A stretch of 64,000 nucleotides of DNA from Arthrobacter sp. zg-Y238 (GCF_024385525.1 NZ_JANFLU010000008.1:124001-188000); one strand, 5' to 3'. Positions 26,149 to 41,368 are shown, numbered from the stretch's first letter. Notes: generated by a model not told the origin, from the sequence alone. A program made the numbers and translations.

Positions 26149-27357
26149 ATGTTGCGTTGGTTGACCGCCGGTGAGTCCCATGGCCCTGCATTGGTCGGAA
26201 TTGTTGAAGGTGTCCCTGCCGGAGTGGAAGTGGACAGCACCCTGATTTCCGCTGCACTGGCCCGCCGCCGCCTCGGCTACGGCCGCGGCGCCCGGATGAA
26301 ATTCGAACAGGATGCGGTACGCATCCTCGGCGGCGTCCGCCACGGCAAAACCCAGGGCGGGCCGGTGGCCATCGAGATCGGCAACACCGAGTGGCCCAAA
26401 TGGGAACAGGTGATGGCTGCGGATCCGGTGGATCCGGCAGTCCTGGCCGACTCTGCCCGCAACGCGCCCCTCACCCGCCCCCGTCCGGGGCATGCTGATT
26501 TCACCGGCATGCAGAAGTACGGTTTTGACGAAGCCCGTCCCGTCCTGGAACGTGCCAGCGCCCGGGAAACCGCGACCCGCGTGGCGCTTGGCGCCGTCGC
26601 CTCTGCCTTCCTGAAGCAGCTGGGCATTGAGCTGGTCAGCCATACCGTGGGCATTGCCGGCGTGATGGCGCCCGGGGACTCGGCGTTGCCGCTCCCGGCC
26701 GACGTCGACGCGCTCGACGCCGATCCGATGCGCTGCTTCGATGCAGGCGTCTCGGCCGCCATGGTTGCCGAAGTCGATGCCGCCCACAAGGAGGGCGAAA
26801 CGCTCGGGGGAGTGGTGGAGGTGCTGGCCTACGGGCTGCCGCCGGGACTGGGCAGCTACGTTCACTGGGACCGCCGGCTCGACGCCCGGATCGCCGGTGC
26901 CCTGATGGGTATCCAGGCCATCAAGGGCGTGGAAGTAGGGGACGGTTTCCTCACTGCCACCCGCCGCGGTTCCGCCGCGCACGACGAAATCCTGCAGGAC
27001 GCCGAGGGCCGCGTGGTCCGCTCGGGCAACCGCGCCGGCGGCATTGAAGGCGGCATGAGCATCGGGGAGCTGCTGCGGGTACGTGCCGCAATGAAACCCA
27101 TTGCCACCGTGCCGCGGGCGCTGCGCACCGTTGACGTAAGTACCTCCGAACCGGCCCGGGCCCACCACCAGCGGTCGGATGTCTGTGCGGTCCCCGCTGC
27201 CGGTGTGGTTGCCGAAGCCATGGTGGCGTTGGTCCTGGCCGAAGCCGTGATCGAGAAGTTCGGCGGCGATTCCGTGCCCGAAACCGCCCGGAACCTGCAC
27301 GCCTACCTGGCCGCCATCCCGCAGCCGCTGGAATCCGCCGGTACCGATGTCCTCTAG
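26149..27357 (+). CDS. aroC: Chorismate synthase
   Basis: FMN-dependent last step of the shikimate pathway, making chorismate. The 402-residue protein starts [20 protein letters not shown], with [33 protein letters not shown] and [19 protein letters not shown], all chorismate synthase signatures. CAGTAT seven bases before the ATG and no ribosome binding site suggest a possible leaderless promoter. It overlaps aroK by 11 bases. Confidence 0.96.
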   Translation: MLRWLTAGESHGPALVGIVEGVPAGVEVDSTLISAALARRRLGYGRGARMKFEQDAVRILGGVRHGKTQGGPVAIEIGNTEWPKWEQVMAADPVDPAVLADSARNAPLTRPRPGHADFTGMQKYGFDEARPVLERASARETATRVALGAVASAFLKQLGIELVSHTVGIAGVMAPGDSALPLPADVDALDADPMRCFDAGVSAAMVAEVDAAHKEGETLGGVVEVLAYGLPPGLGSYVHWDRRLDARIAGALMGIQAIKGVEVGDGFLTATRRGSAAHDEILQDAEGRVVRSGNRAGGIEGGMSIGELLRVRAAMKPIATVPRALRTVDVSTSEPARAHHQRSDVCAVPAAGVVAEAMVALVLAEAVIEKFGGDSVPETARNLHAYLAAIPQPLESAGTDVL

Positions 27358-27889
27358 GAACGGCAGGTCCAGGGCGCTCGACCGGCACCTGGTCCTGATG
27401 GGCTTTATGGCAGCCGGGAAATCGGTGGTCGGCCGCGGGTTCGCGGCCCGCCAGGGGATGCCGTTCCTGGATACCGACGAGGCCGTAGTGGCACGCTACG
27501 GCCCCATTGCCGGTATCTTCAGCGCCTACGGTGAGCACTATTTCCGGGAGGTCGAGGCGCGGACCGTTGCCGCGGCGCTCGAAGCCCGGGTGCCCACGGT
27601 CATCTCGCTGGGCGGCGGAGCCGTACTGGACTCGGGGACGCAGCAGTTGCTCAGCGGCGCCACTGTAGTGTTTCTGGATACGGACCTTGCCACAGTGCTT
27701 CCGCGGATCACCCGTGCAGGCCACCGTCCACTGCTCGCACCGGACCCGGTCCGGCGCTGGCAGGAGCTGGCGGACATCCGCCGCCCCATATACGAATCCC
27801 TGGCCGACATCACCATAGACACCAGGGGACTCACCGTTCCGGCCATTATTGACCGGCTGACTTCCGTCCTCATCAAAGGAGAAGACTAG
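27347..27889 (+). CDS. aroK: Shikimate kinase
   Basis: ATP-dependent phosphorylation of shikimate at O3. The 180-residue protein has a P-loop [13 protein letters not shown] (an Ala where most AroK have Gly: GFMGAGKS), the shikimate-binding FLDTDE and [13 protein letters not shown], and [14 protein letters not shown]. The ATG at 27347 lies inside the aroC end; its stop directly abuts the aroB ATG. Confidence 0.94.
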   Translation: MSSRNGRSRALDRHLVLMGFMAAGKSVVGRGFAARQGMPFLDTDEAVVARYGPIAGIFSAYGEHYFREVEARTVAAALEARVPTVISLGGGAVLDSGTQQLLSGATVVFLDTDLATVLPRITRAGHRPLLAPDPVRRWQELADIRRPIYESLADITIDTRGLTVPAIIDRLTSVLIKGED

Positions 27890-29011
<1,122 letters not shown>

Positions 29012-29027
29012 GTTCTGCGCGAGCGGG

Positions 29028-29113
29028 TAGAATAGTCGACGGACTTGAATAAAACGTACTTTGACTAACGAACGTACTTTGATTAACGACTGACTAACAA
29101 CGGAAGAGAAACT
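29028..29113 (+). promoter_or_regulatory. efp promoter and tandem-repeat leader
   Basis: TAGAAT (29028-29033) is a good -10. The leader then holds two 18-bp tandem copies (AACGTACTTTGACTAACG 29053-29070 and AACGTACTTTGATTAACG 29071-29088, one mismatch) plus a partial third (TGACTAAC 29091-29098), before the ribosome binding site GGAAGAG. This A/T-richer stretch stands out from the surrounding GC-rich DNA. Confidence 0.65.
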
Positions 29114-29677
29114 GTGGCGACGACCAACGACATCAAGAACGGCACCGTGCTGAAGCTTGAAGGCAACCTCTGGAGCATCATCGAGTTCCAGCACGTGAAG
29201 CCGGGCAAGGGTGGTGCGTTCGTCCGTACCAAGATGCGCAACGTGACTTCGGGCAAGGTAGTGGACAAGACGTTCAACGCCGGCATCAAGGTCGAGACCG
29301 CCACCGTGGACCGCCGCGATTACCAGTACCTGTACCAGGACGGCGAAGACTACGTCTTCATGGACACCTCCGACTTCGACCAGCTCACGGTCCCCGGCAA
29401 GATTGTCGGTGACAACGCGAACTTCATGATGGAGTCCATGATGGTCACCATCGCGATCCACGAAGGTTCGCCGCTGTACATCGAGCTGCCGCCGTCGGTC
29501 ACCATGGAAATCACCTACACGGAGCCGGGCCTGCAGGGCGACCGCTCCACCGGCGGCACCAAGCCCGCCACCATCGAGACCGGCTACGAGATCCAGGTGC
29601 CCCTGTTCCTGGAGCAGGGCACCAAGGTCAAGGTTGACACCCGCACCGGCGACTACCTGGGACGCGTTAACGAGTGA
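29114..29677 (+). CDS. efp: Elongation factor P
   Basis: Relieves ribosome stalling at polyproline. The 187-residue protein has three OB/KOW-like domains; the loop [14 protein letters not shown] carries the Lys that is modified in some bacteria, and [20 protein letters not shown] is the EF-P signature. GTG at 29114 gives [17 protein letters not shown]. Overlaps nusB by four bases (GTGA). Confidence 0.97.
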   Translation: MATTNDIKNGTVLKLEGNLWSIIEFQHVKPGKGGAFVRTKMRNVTSGKVVDKTFNAGIKVETATVDRRDYQYLYQDGEDYVFMDTSDFDQLTVPGKIVGDNANFMMESMMVTIAIHEGSPLYIELPPSVTMEITYTEPGLQGDRSTGGTKPATIETGYEIQVPLFLEQGTKVKVDTRTGDYLGRVNE

Positions 29678-30084
29678 GTGCACGCAGTAAAGCACGGACC
29701 CGGGCACTGGAGGTCCTTTTCGAAGCCGAACAGCGTTCGGTTTCTGCCTTCGATGCCATTCGGGCCCGCCGCGAAAAGACCGACCAGACCATCAACCCCT
29801 ACACCATGGACCTGGTGGAAGGCGTGGTTGCGATGCAGGAGCAGATCGATGAGTTCCTGAGCACGTATTCGCAGGGCTGGACGCTTGATCGCATGCCTTC
29901 GGTGGACCGCATCATCCTCCGCCTGGGCACTTGGGAACTTCTCTACAACGACGACGTTCCCGACAAGGTGGCCATCAGCGAAGCCGTGGAATTGGCGAAA
30001 GCGCTCTCCACGGACGAATCCCCGGCCTTCATCAACGGCCTGCTCGGACGGCTGCAGGAACTCAAGCCGTCCCTGCTGGCCTAG
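29674..30084 (+). CDS. nusB: Transcription antitermination factor NusB
   Basis: Binds boxA RNA with S10 during rRNA transcription antitermination. The 136-residue all-helical protein shows [20 protein letters not shown], the central [20 protein letters not shown] and [20 protein letters not shown]. Coupled to efp through a GTGA overlap. A 15-bp palindromic terminator follows. Confidence 0.95.
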   Translation: MSARSKARTRALEVLFEAEQRSVSAFDAIRARREKTDQTINPYTMDLVEGVVAMQEQIDEFLSTYSQGWTLDRMPSVDRIILRLGTWELLYNDDVPDKVAISEAVELAKALSTDESPAFINGLLGRLQELKPSLLA

Positions 30085-30105
30085 CCAGGATCCAAACAGC
30101 CAGAA

Positions 30106-30135
30106 AAAAGACCGGCCCCGCGGGGCCGGTCTTTT
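30106..30135. terminator. Bidirectional terminator between nusB and the PrsW gene
   Basis: A perfect 30-bp palindrome, AAAAGACCGGCCCCG followed directly by its complement, with T-runs on both strands, placed between two convergent genes. Confidence 0.92.
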
Positions 30136-30172
30136 CTGCGTCTCAGGCGTTTCCAGTTGTTTTCAGCCGTTT

Positions 30173-31393
30173 CTACCGGGGCTGCAGGGCCTGCCCGGCC
30201 AGCATGGTGGTCCGGATGCCGGTCACTTCACCCAGCAGGGTCCGCTCGTACTCCATATTGGCGCTGACATCCCGGCCGGAGGCGATCTGCTGCCGGGTCA
30301 AGGCCAGGCGGGTGGCCCGCCGGATGAATTCCTTCATGTGCGGTGCCGCCCCGGCGGCCCGGGCCCAGCCCATTGCCTGGCGGCGGCCGGCACCGGTGGC
30401 CAGCATCCTCACTTCTGCAGGGGTGAACCAGCCCGCCGTGGCGTATTCGGAGAGCCGTCGCAGGGTCAGGCGCTGCTCCGCGCGGCGCAGCAGCCATACG
30501 CCGGTGACCGCCGCCCCGAAGAACGGGACCTGGAGCAGGAAGTAGAAGAGGAAGAAGTCCCCGAAAAACAACGCGGGGCCGCCGTTCCACAGCATGTGCC
30601 CCAGCATGGCCGGAATCAAGCCGAGCACGAAGGCCGGCAGGATCCACGCGTTGCCCGCACGCCGCGCCGCCAGGCCCAGGGCGAGCCCGGTGCAGGCGGT
30701 GAACAGGACATGCGCAAAGGGCGAGAGCAGCCCGCGGAGGATGAAAATAAACCCGAGCTCGTACACCGTTTCCGGGCCGGCCGTCCGCAGCGCCGACCCG
30801 AAGTAGAGGATGTTTTCCGTGAAGGCGAACCCCGCTGCCACGGCGGCGGCAAACACGATGCCGTCCACCGGCCCGTCAAAGATCCGCCGTCGCACCAGCA
30901 GCAGCAGGAGGATGCCCAGGCCCTTGGCGATCTCCTCCACCACGGGAGCCTGGACCACCGCGCCCAGCAGGTCCGCCGAGCCGTAGGGGACCAGCTCCAG
31001 CAGGGCATACGTGAAGTACGGGCCAACCAGCAGGGCGATGGCCACTGAAACCCCGGCGCCCCAGAGGAAGGAGAAAACCAGGCTGCTGCGCGGTTCCGGT
31101 TCCCACCGGTCCACCCACCAGATACCCAGCACACAGATGCCCAGGGGAACCAGCGCGAGGAGCCCGCAGATAATAAAGGCCGGCGGGCCGAGGCCGTCGA
31201 CCAGGTACATGCCCACCCAGGCCAGTGCTACGGCGGAGAGCGCAATCAGCACTACGGTGGCGGCCAGGCCCTTGTCCCGGCGTGGTGCCGGAGGGGACCA
31301 GAACGCCTGGACGGGTGCGGCGCCGTCGGCAGGGCCGTAGCCCGGAGGGGCTGGATGCTGCTGCTGGGCGGGGAAGATACCGGGTGCGCTCAT
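30173..31393 (-). CDS. PrsW-family intramembrane metalloprotease
   Basis: About 406 residues with a Pro/Gln-rich cytoplasmic N-terminus and 8-9 membrane helices. The protease motifs are present: E153-E154 in VVEEIAKGLG, FAFTENILYFGS with E193-N194, H228 in SPFAHVLF, and a further HMLWNG. PrsW proteases cleave anti-sigma factors in Bacillus, but the substrate here is unknown; no anti-sigma gene is adjacent. The ATG at 31393 is preferred over an extension to 31438, because the extension runs through a likely -10 (TATCCT). Confidence 0.88.
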   Translation of the reverse strand: MSAPGIFPAQQQHPAPPGYGPADGAAPVQAFWSPPAPRRDKGLAATVVLIALSAVALAWVGMYLVDGLGPPAFIICGLLALVPLGICVLGIWWVDRWEPEPRSSLVFSFLWGAGVSVAIALLVGPYFTYALLELVPYGSADLLGAVVQAPVVEEIAKGLGILLLLLVRRRIFDGPVDGIVFAAAVAAGFAFTENILYFGSALRTAGPETVYELGFIFILRGLLSPFAHVLFTACTGLALGLAARRAGNAWILPAFVLGLIPAMLGHMLWNGGPALFFGDFFLFYFLLQVPFFGAAVTGVWLLRRAEQRLTLRRLSEYATAGWFTPAEVRMLATGAGRRQAMGWARAAGAAPHMKEFIRRATRLALTRQQIASGRDVSANMEYERTLLGEVTGIRTTMLAGQALQPR

Positions 31394-31476
31394 GCGCTGG
31401 GCCTGCTCATAGCAGACAGGATAGTTGCAGCGCGGCACTTACCGTCACACACAGCGGGCGGCGGCGTGGCCTGTGA

Positions 31477-31539
31477 TAGCTTGGTGCCGCATTCAACCTT
31501 TAAGTTCCGTCCTGTGAGGCGGGGAAGGAGGAAGCGAAT
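31477..31539 (+). promoter_or_regulatory. pyr operon promoter and PyrR RNA-binding loop
   Basis: TAGCTT (31477-31482) is the likely -10. The leader contains UCCUGUGAGGC (31510-31520), matching the PyrR binding-loop consensus UCCnGnGAGGY, with flanking TTCC (31505-31508) able to pair with GGAA (31523-31526). The hairpin runs into the ribosome binding site AAGGAGG (31525-31531), nine bases before the pyrR ATG. UMP-bound PyrR would thus block translation, as described for Mycobacterium; no terminator is seen. Confidence 0.82.
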
Positions 31540-32124
31540 ATGACGGCCAAAGATGCCATTTCCAGCCGTACTGTTTTGTCTTCAGCTGACATTGACCGCG
31601 CCCTGACGCGTATTGCCTATGAGATCCTCGAGGCCAACAAGGGCCCCGAAGACCTGGTCCTGATGGGGATTCCGCGCCGCGGCTATCCGTTGGCCCAGCG
31701 CCTGGCCGCGAAGATCGCGGCGGCGGCCCCCGGCGTCGATCCCGCTGCCATCACCGGCCAGCTCGATGTCACCATGTTCCGCGACGATCTCGCCCGCAGG
31801 CCCACCCGGCCGCCCTACGCCACCCGCGTCCCGGTCACCGGCATTGATGACAAGGTGGTGGTGCTGGTGGACGACGTCCTGTATTCCGGCCGCACCATCC
31901 GCTCCGCGCTCGATGCCCTCGTGGACCTGGGCCGGCCGCGCATCGTCCGGCTGGCGGTGCTCGTGGACCGCGGCCACCGCGAACTGCCCATCCGCGCTGA
32001 CCACGTGGGCAAGAACCTGCCCACCGCTTCCATTGAACAGGTCCGGGTCCGGCTGGCCGAAAGCGACAGCTCGGCCGCAGGCGGGCCGGCCACAGACGAA
32101 GTGGTCATCGAGGGCATTGCATGA
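31540..32124 (+). CDS. pyrR: Pyrimidine operon regulator PyrR / uracil phosphoribosyltransferase
   Basis: RNA-binding repressor of pyrimidine genes responding to UMP, with uracil phosphoribosyltransferase activity in many relatives. The 194-residue protein has the PRPP motif [35 protein letters not shown] and [15 protein letters not shown]. It is the first gene of an operon whose members all overlap: pyrB begins within its stop codon (ATGA). Confidence 0.96.
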   Translation: MTAKDAISSRTVLSSADIDRALTRIAYEILEANKGPEDLVLMGIPRRGYPLAQRLAAKIAAAAPGVDPAAITGQLDVTMFRDDLARRPTRPPYATRVPVTGIDDKVVVLVDDVLYSGRTIRSALDALVDLGRPRIVRLAVLVDRGHRELPIRADHVGKNLPTASIEQVRVRLAESDSSAAGGPATDEVVIEGIA

Positions 32125-33116
32125 GGCACCTGCTGTCCACGCTGGACCTTGGCCGGGATGACGCCCTGGCCATCCTGGATACGGCGGAGCAGATGGCCGC
32201 GGTAGGGGAGCGGGAAGTGAAGAAGCTCCCGGCCCTGCGCGGCCGCACCGTGGTGAACCTCTTCTTCGAGGACTCCACCCGCACACGCATCTCCTTTGAA
32301 GCGGCCGCGAAACGGCTGTCCGCCGACGTCATCAATTTCTCCGCCAAGGGGTCGTCGGTCTCCAAGGGCGAATCACTGAAGGACACGGCACAGACGCTGG
32401 CAGCCATGGGCGCCGACGCCGTGGTGATCCGGCACGGATCCTCCGGAGCGCCCGCGCGGCTGGCCTCCTCCGGCTGGATTGATGCCGCAGTGCTCAACGC
32501 CGGGGACGGCACGCACGAACACCCCACCCAGGCGCTGCTGGATGCCTTCACCATGCGGCGGCACTGGGCGCGGCTGCACGGCACGGAATCCGCCGGCACC
32601 GACCTGGCCGGAATGAAGGTGGTGATTGCCGGGGACGTGCTGCATTCGCGGGTTGCCCGCTCGGACCTGTGGCTGCTTCGGACACTCGGCGCGGAGGTCA
32701 CCCTGGTTGCACCGCCCACGCTGCTGCCGTTCGGCGTCGAGTCCTGGCCCTGCACCGTCAGCTACGACCTGGACGAGGCGCTGGCGACCCGGCCGGATGC
32801 CGTCATGATGCTGCGGGTGCAGGGCGAACGGATGCACTCGGCTTTCTTCCCGTCCGTCCGCGAGTATTCCCGCCGCTGGGGCCTGGACGACGTCCGCCTC
32901 GACCGGCTGGACGCCCTGGGCCTGACGGACACCATCATCATGCACCCCGGTCCGATGAACCGCGGGCTGGAAATTTCCGCCCGTGCCGCTGATTCGCCCC
33001 GCTCCACCGTCCTGGACCAGGTCCGCAACGGCGTCTCCGTGCGGATGGCCGCCCTTTACCTGCTGCTCTCCGGAGAGAACAGCACCCCCCGTACCCAGCA
33101 GGAGCAGACGCGATGA
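32121..33116 (+). CDS. pyrB: Aspartate carbamoyltransferase catalytic chain
   Basis: Second step of UMP synthesis: carbamoyl phosphate plus aspartate to carbamoyl aspartate. The 331-residue protein has the carbamoyl-phosphate loop [19 protein letters not shown], the [13 protein letters not shown] loop, [11 protein letters not shown] and the C-terminal [11 protein letters not shown]. No regulatory pyrI is next to it, as usual in actinobacteria. Confidence 0.97.
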   Translation: MRHLLSTLDLGRDDALAILDTAEQMAAVGEREVKKLPALRGRTVVNLFFEDSTRTRISFEAAAKRLSADVINFSAKGSSVSKGESLKDTAQTLAAMGADAVVIRHGSSGAPARLASSGWIDAAVLNAGDGTHEHPTQALLDAFTMRRHWARLHGTESAGTDLAGMKVVIAGDVLHSRVARSDLWLLRTLGAEVTLVAPPTLLPFGVESWPCTVSYDLDEALATRPDAVMMLRVQGERMHSAFFPSVREYSRRWGLDDVRLDRLDALGLTDTIIMHPGPMNRGLEISARAADSPRSTVLDQVRNGVSVRMAALYLLLSGENSTPRTQQEQTR

Positions 33117-34441
33117 GCACTTCCGGCACCTATTTGATCCGCGGAGCGTCAGTGCTCGGCACCGAACGTGCGGATATCCGCATCGAGGACGGCACCATCA
33201 CCGCCGTCGCCCCGGCGCTGCCGGTGCCCGAGGGCGCCCTCGTGGTGGAGGCGGAGGGCCTGATCGCCCTGCCCGGCATGGTGGACCTGCACACACACCT
33301 CCGCGAACCCGGCCGGGAAGACGCCGAAACGGTGGAGACCGGCACCCGTGCCGCAGCGCTCGGCGGCTTCACCGCCGTGCACGCCATGGCCAACAGCATG
33401 CCGGTCGCAGACACCGCCGGCGTGGTGGAACAGGTCCTGAGCCTGGGGGAGCGGGCCGGCTGGGTGGATGTGCGTCCGGTAGGGGCGGTCACCGTGGGCC
33501 TCGAGGGCCGGCAGCTTGCCGAACTCGGCGCGATGGCCGATTCCCGCGCCCGGGTACGCGTGTTTTCCGACGACGGCAAGTGCGTCTCGGACCCGGTGCT
33601 GATGCGCCGTGCGCTGGAATACGTGAAGGCATTCGACGGCGTCGTTGCCCAGCACGCCCAGGAGCCACGCCTCACCGAAGGCGCGCAGATGAACGAAGGG
33701 GAAGTCAGTGCCGTCCTCGGGCTGGCCGGCTGGCCCGCCGTCGCCGAGGAATCCATCATCGCCCGCGATGTCCTGCTGGCACGGCACACAGGCTCCCGCC
33801 TGCATGTCTGCCACGTCTCGACCGCGGGGTCGGTGGAAATTCTCCGCTGGGCCAAGGAACGCGGCATCCGGGTCACCGCCGAGGTCACCCCGCACCATCT
33901 GCTGCTGACCGATGAACTGGTGCGGACCTACGATCCGGTCTACAAGGTGAACCCGCCCCTGCGCACCGAAGCGGACGTGCAGGCGGTCCGCCGCGGCCTC
34001 GCCGACGGCACCATCGACATTGTCGGCACCGACCATGCCCCGCACCCCAGCGAGCACAAGGAAGGCGAGTGGGCGACGGCGGCCATGGGCATGACCGGCC
34101 TGGAGACGGCACTCTCGGTGGTGCAGCACGCGATGATCGACACGGGGCTGATGGACTGGGCAGGTTTCGCCCGCGTCACCTCTGCGACACCAGCGCTGAT
34201 CGGCCGGGTCCCGGGCCAGGGCAGGCCCCTGGCCGCCGGCGAACCGGCCCACGTCATATTGGTGAACCCGTCTGCGCGAAGAAGGGTCGACCCTTCTAAG
34301 ATGGCTAGCAAGGGACGCAACAGTCCGTTTGCCGGACTGGAACTGCCCGGTGGAGTCGAAACGGTTTTCTACGCCGGCCACCCCACCGTCCTGAACGGCA
34401 GACTGAACACGCCCCACCCCGCTGCCGCAAAGGAATCCTGA
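33113..34441 (+). CDS. pyrC: Dihydroorotase
   Basis: Third step of UMP synthesis; a zinc amidohydrolase of the long (type I) class. The 442-residue protein has metal ligands in [30 protein letters not shown] and the catalytic Asp in [21 protein letters not shown] overlap with pyrB; its stop overlaps the next start by one base. Confidence 0.96.
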   Translation: MSTSGTYLIRGASVLGTERADIRIEDGTITAVAPALPVPEGALVVEAEGLIALPGMVDLHTHLREPGREDAETVETGTRAAALGGFTAVHAMANSMPVADTAGVVEQVLSLGERAGWVDVRPVGAVTVGLEGRQLAELGAMADSRARVRVFSDDGKCVSDPVLMRRALEYVKAFDGVVAQHAQEPRLTEGAQMNEGEVSAVLGLAGWPAVAEESIIARDVLLARHTGSRLHVCHVSTAGSVEILRWAKERGIRVTAEVTPHHLLLTDELVRTYDPVYKVNPPLRTEADVQAVRRGLADGTIDIVGTDHAPHPSEHKEGEWATAAMGMTGLETALSVVQHAMIDTGLMDWAGFARVTSATPALIGRVPGQGRPLAAGEPAHVILVNPSARRRVDPSKMASKGRNSPFAGLELPGGVETVFYAGHPTVLNGRLNTPHPAAAKES

Positions 34442-34956
34442 TGGAACTGGTCTTTTTCTTCCTGGGCCTGGCCGCCCTTATCGTCGTGGTCCTGGGTCTG
34501 TTCGCCCTGGGCTGGCGCGGCCGACGACGCCGCCAGCAGGACACGCCCCGCCCCCGGCCCCTGCCGGACGAGCTGTCCGATCCGGGCTTCCAGGCGCTGG
34601 GCCAATACGTCGCCACCACCACCGCCGGTGACTGGCTGGACCGCGTGGCGGTTTACGGGCTGGGCGTAAAATCCAACGCCACCGCCGCTGTTTTCCCCGA
34701 AGGCGTGCTCTTTGCCCGCTCCGGCGCCGACGACCTCTGGATTCCGCGGCAGGATCTGCACAGCGTCCGGCTGGAGCGCGGCATGGCCGGAAAATTCGTG
34801 GAAAAGGACGGACTGGTCATCGTGACCTGGCAGCTGGGACCCAAGCGCGTCGACACCGGCTTCCGCACCCGCTCCGCGGACGAGAAGACACCCCTGGTCC
34901 GCGCCATTACTGAACTTCTGCCGGAATCGGCCACCCCTAGCGAGGAACAACTGTGA
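34441..34956 (+). CDS. Membrane-anchored PH-like protein of the pyr operon
   Basis: A 171-residue protein: one N-terminal membrane helix ([20 protein letters not shown]), a basic Arg/Pro linker, and a beta-rich domain ([38 protein letters not shown]) resembling the PH-like domain of the small membrane gene found between pyrC and carA in other actinobacteria (for example the Rv1382 position in Mycobacterium tuberculosis). Its role is unknown. Conserved location and tight overlaps with pyrC and carA suggest a link to pyrimidine synthesis or merely co-expression. Confidence 0.82.
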   Translation: MELVFFFLGLAALIVVVLGLFALGWRGRRRRQQDTPRPRPLPDELSDPGFQALGQYVATTTAGDWLDRVAVYGLGVKSNATAAVFPEGVLFARSGADDLWIPRQDLHSVRLERGMAGKFVEKDGLVIVTWQLGPKRVDTGFRTRSADEKTPLVRAITELLPESATPSEEQL

Positions 34957-36130
34957 CAGTGCACGAAATCATCAATCCCACCCCGGCCGTCCTGATGCTG
35001 GAAGACGGCCGCAGCTTCCGCGGGCGTGCCTACGGCGCGCAGGGAACGGCCCTGGGCGAAGCGGTGTTCGCCACCGGCATGACCGGATACCAGGAGACCA
35101 TCACCGACCCCTCCTATGCCCGGCAGCTCGTGGTCCAGACGGCCCCGCATATCGGCAACACCGGCGTAAACGGCGACGACGCCGAGTCCCGGCGCATCTG
35201 GGTGGCCGGGTACATTGTGCGCGACGCCGCCCGCCGCCCCTCCAGCTGGCGTTCCGAATCCACCTTGGACGAGCAGCTGGCGGAACAGGGCGTCGTCGGC
35301 ATCTCCGGCGTCGACACCCGCGCCGTGACGCGGCACCTGCGCGAACGCGGCGCCATGAAGGCCGGGATCTTCTCCGGGGCCGACGCCGAACGTCCGGACA
35401 GCGAACTGCTCGCCGAGGTCCGTGCCCAGCAGGGTATGGAGGGCGCACGGCTGGCCGAAGAGGTCAGCGTGGACGAAACCTACCTCATTGACCCGGCGGA
35501 CCACGGGTGGGCCGGCGAACCGCTGTTCACCGTCGCCGCCATCGACCTGGGCATCAAGTCCATGACGCCGGTGCGCCTGGCCGAACGCGGCATCCGCACC
35601 TACGTGCTGCCCGCCGCCGCCACCTTCGAGGACATCAAAGCCCTCAACGCCGACGGCGTGTTTATGTCCAACGGCCCCGGCGACCCGGCCACCGCCGACG
35701 TCCAGGTGGACCTGCTGCGCGAAGTGCTGGACGCCCGCATCCCGTTCTTCGGGATCTGCTTCGGCAACCAGATCCTCGGCCGCGCCCTGGGCTTCGGCAC
35801 CTACAAGCTGCGCTACGGGCACCGCGGGATCAACCAGCCCGTCATGGACCGGCGGACCGGCAAGGTGGAAATCACCAGCCAGAACCACGGGTTCGCCGTC
35901 GACGCCCCGCTGGACGGCCCCGTCACCGCACCCGAGGCCCGCTACGGCCCGGTGGAGGTCAGCCACGTGAGCCTGAACGACGACGTCGTCGAGGGCCTCG
36001 CCTGCCTCGACATCCCCGCCTTCTCGGTCCAGTACCACCCCGAGGCTGCCGCCGGACCGCACGACTCCGCGTACCTCTTCGACCGCTTCGTGGACCTGAT
36101 GGCCGCCAGCAAGAGCAAGGAAAGCATCTA

Positions 36131-36131
<1 letters not shown>
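34953..36131 (+). CDS. carA: Carbamoyl-phosphate synthase small chain
   Basis: Glutaminase subunit supplying ammonia to CarB. The 392-residue protein has the N-terminal CPSase domain ([37 protein letters not shown]) and a class I glutamine amidotransferase domain with the nucleophile Cys in [14 protein letters not shown] and His/Glu in [15 protein letters not shown] start overlapping the previous gene (GTGA); stop overlaps the carB ATG by one base. Confidence 0.97.
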
Positions 36132-39416
<3,285 letters not shown>

Positions 39417-39424
<8 letters not shown>

Positions 39425-40286
39425 GGCGCGACCCGCTTTCGGCACACGGCTGCGCGCGGCCATGGACCGCCGCGGGCAGCTGTGCGTCGGCATTGATCCG
39501 CATCCCGGCCTGTTGGCCGAGTGGGGCCTGAACGACGACGCCGCCGGGCTGGAGCGTTTCTCCCTCACCGTCCTCGCGGCGGTGGGGGAACAGGTTGCAG
39601 CCGTGAAGCCGCAGGCGGCGCTGTATGAACGCCACGGATCCGCCGGGATCGCGGTCCTCGAACGCCTGCTGGCGGCCTGTTCGGACGCCGGCGTGCTCAG
39701 TATCGCCGACGCCAAGCGCGGGGACATCGGCTCCACGATGGCCGCCTATGCGGACGCGTGGCTGCGGGACGGTTCGCCGCTGGCAGCCGACGCCGTGACA
39801 CTCAGTCCGTATCTCGGGTTCGAATCACTGCGGCCCGCCCTGGACCTCGCCGCTGCCAGCGGGCGGGGCGTGTTTGTCCTGGCACTGACGTCAAACCCGG
39901 AAGGGGCGTCCGTTCAGCACGTCGGCGCCGGGGGAGCGGCACGCTCCGTAGCGGCCCGGATCGTGGACGCGGCAGCGGCGGAAAATGCCGGCGCGGGAGT
40001 GGTTCCCGGGACGGAGCTGGGTTCCGTGGGACTTGTGGTGGGCGCGACCGTCGGCACGGCACTGGCGGACCTGGAGATTGACCTCGCGGCCTCGCGTGCC
40101 CCGCTGCTCGCACCGGGACTGGGCGCCCAGGGCGCCACGGCCGCCGACCTGCGCGCAACCTTCGCTGCGGCGTACCCCAACGTCCTGGCGACCTCCAGCC
40201 GCGGCATCCTGCGGGCCGGCCCCGATCCCCGGGCCCTGCGCGAGGCAGCGCTGCGGACCGGAGCGGAGCTGGCATCCGTACGCTAG
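39417..40286 (+). CDS. pyrF: Orotidine 5'-phosphate decarboxylase
   Basis: Last step of UMP synthesis. The 289-residue protein belongs to the long type 2 class: [15 protein letters not shown] at the N-terminus, [13 protein letters not shown], and the catalytic [20 protein letters not shown] with Asp and Lys residues; [11 protein letters not shown] is a phosphate loop. Overlaps carB by eight bases and ends the pyr operon. pyrD and pyrE are not in this window. Confidence 0.95.
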
Positions 40287-40317
40287 CGGAGCGGCGTGTG
40301 GTGCGAAGCGGTTTCCA

Positions 40318-40347
40318 TTGCAATTGGGCTTCGATTACGGATAGGTT
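40318..40347 (+). promoter_or_regulatory. Probable promoter of mihF
   Basis: TTGCAA (40318-40323), an 18-nt spacer and TAGGTT (40342-40347), about 55 nt before mihF. The -10 overlaps a small inverted repeat TAGGT-TCGG-ACCTA (40342-40355). Confidence 0.6.
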
Positions 40348-40401
40348 CGGACCTACCAGCAGAGCCGCTGACAGCGGTGTGTCCTCGTCCGGGAGAGTCT
40401 C

Positions 40402-40719
40402 TTGAACCTCAAGCCACTGACCGAAGCCGAGCGTACGCTGGCCCGCGAAAAGGCCACTGCGGCCCGGGCTGTCCGCGCCGAGGTCAAGTCACGAATCAAG
40501 TCCGGTGACCTCAGCATCGAAGAAGTCATCCTGTCCCGTTCCGGAGAGGAAGCAATCGGCCGGCTGAAGGTCATGGACCTGCTGCGCGCCCTGCCTGGTG
40601 TCGGGGAGCGCCGCGCAGCTGGAATAATGGCTACGGTAGGTATCGCGCCGACCCGCCGGGTCCGGGGGTTGGGCGTGCATCAGCGCAAGGCGCTGATAGA
40701 CCTGCTGGCGGGCCATTAG
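40402..40719 (+). CDS. mihF: Actinobacterial integration host factor (mIHF)
   Basis: Small basic nucleoid protein unique to actinobacteria, bending DNA and needed for phage integration and chromosome organisation. The 105-residue protein has the typical N-terminal helix rich in Ala/Lys/Arg (EKATAARAVRAEVKSRIKSG) and a helix-two-turn-helix S13-like motif (LRALPGVGERRAAGIMATVG, followed by RVRGLGVHQRKAL). The start is TTG at 40402 with a weak GGGAGA upstream. Position between pyrF and gmk is the standard one. Confidence 0.93.
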   Translation: MNLKPLTEAERTLAREKATAARAVRAEVKSRIKSGDLSIEEVILSRSGEEAIGRLKVMDLLRALPGVGERRAAGIMATVGIAPTRRVRGLGVHQRKALIDLLAGH

Positions 40720-40760
40720 GCTCCGGAGGCCAGCAATAACAACGAGTGAATGAGGTTTAC

Positions 40761-41330
40761 GTGTCGCAACCGCGGCTGACAGTTCTGGCAGGTCCAACCG
40801 CAGTTGGCAAGGGCACTGTATCCACCTATATCCGGGACAACTATCCCGAGGTCTGGCTTTCCGTCTCGGCCACCACCCGTGCCCCCCGGCCGGGCGAAGA
40901 AGACGGCGTACATTACTTCTTTGTGAGCGCCGAAGAGTTCGACGAAATGGTTGAAAAGGACCAGATGCTCGAGTGGGCAGTGGTCCACGGACGCAACCGC
41001 TACGGAACCCTGCGCCGCACCGTCGAGGCAGCCATGGCCGAGGGCCGCAGCGTGTTGCTGGAGATCGATCTGCAGGGTGCCCGGCAGGTTAAGAAGTCCA
41101 TGCCGGAGGCGAATTTCGTGTTCCTGGCCCCGCCCACATGGGATGAAATGGTGCGGCGCCTGGTGGGGCGCGGAACCGAAACGTCCGAAGAGCAGCAGCA
41201 ACGGCTGGAAACCGCTAAACTGGAACTTGCTGCCGAGTCCGAGTTCGATCACACCGTCATTAATGATGACGTCCAGCGGGCTGCAGCTGAGCTTGTATCA
41301 CTCATGGGAATCAGTCCGCGCACGCGCTGA
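40761..41330 (+). CDS. gmk: Guanylate kinase
   Basis: Phosphorylates GMP to GDP. The 189-residue protein has a P-loop [29 protein letters not shown] for GMP binding, [14 protein letters not shown] and [16 protein letters not shown] at 40761 is chosen because GAGG lies five bases upstream; GTG at 40746 lacks a site. Confidence 0.96.
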   Translation: MSQPRLTVLAGPTAVGKGTVSTYIRDNYPEVWLSVSATTRAPRPGEEDGVHYFFVSAEEFDEMVEKDQMLEWAVVHGRNRYGTLRRTVEAAMAEGRSVLLEIDLQGARQVKKSMPEANFVFLAPPTWDEMVRRLVGRGTETSEEQQQRLETAKLELAAESEFDHTVINDDVQRAAAELVSLMGISPRTR

Positions 41331-41368
41331 CAAACCGCGAATCCCGTTCAAGAATTTTGGAGAACCCT

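Noticed and set aside
35507-36130. N-terminal extension of carB into carA
   Set aside because: The extension is an Arg/Pro-rich shadow of carA; the CarB N-terminus starts at the ATG at 36131.
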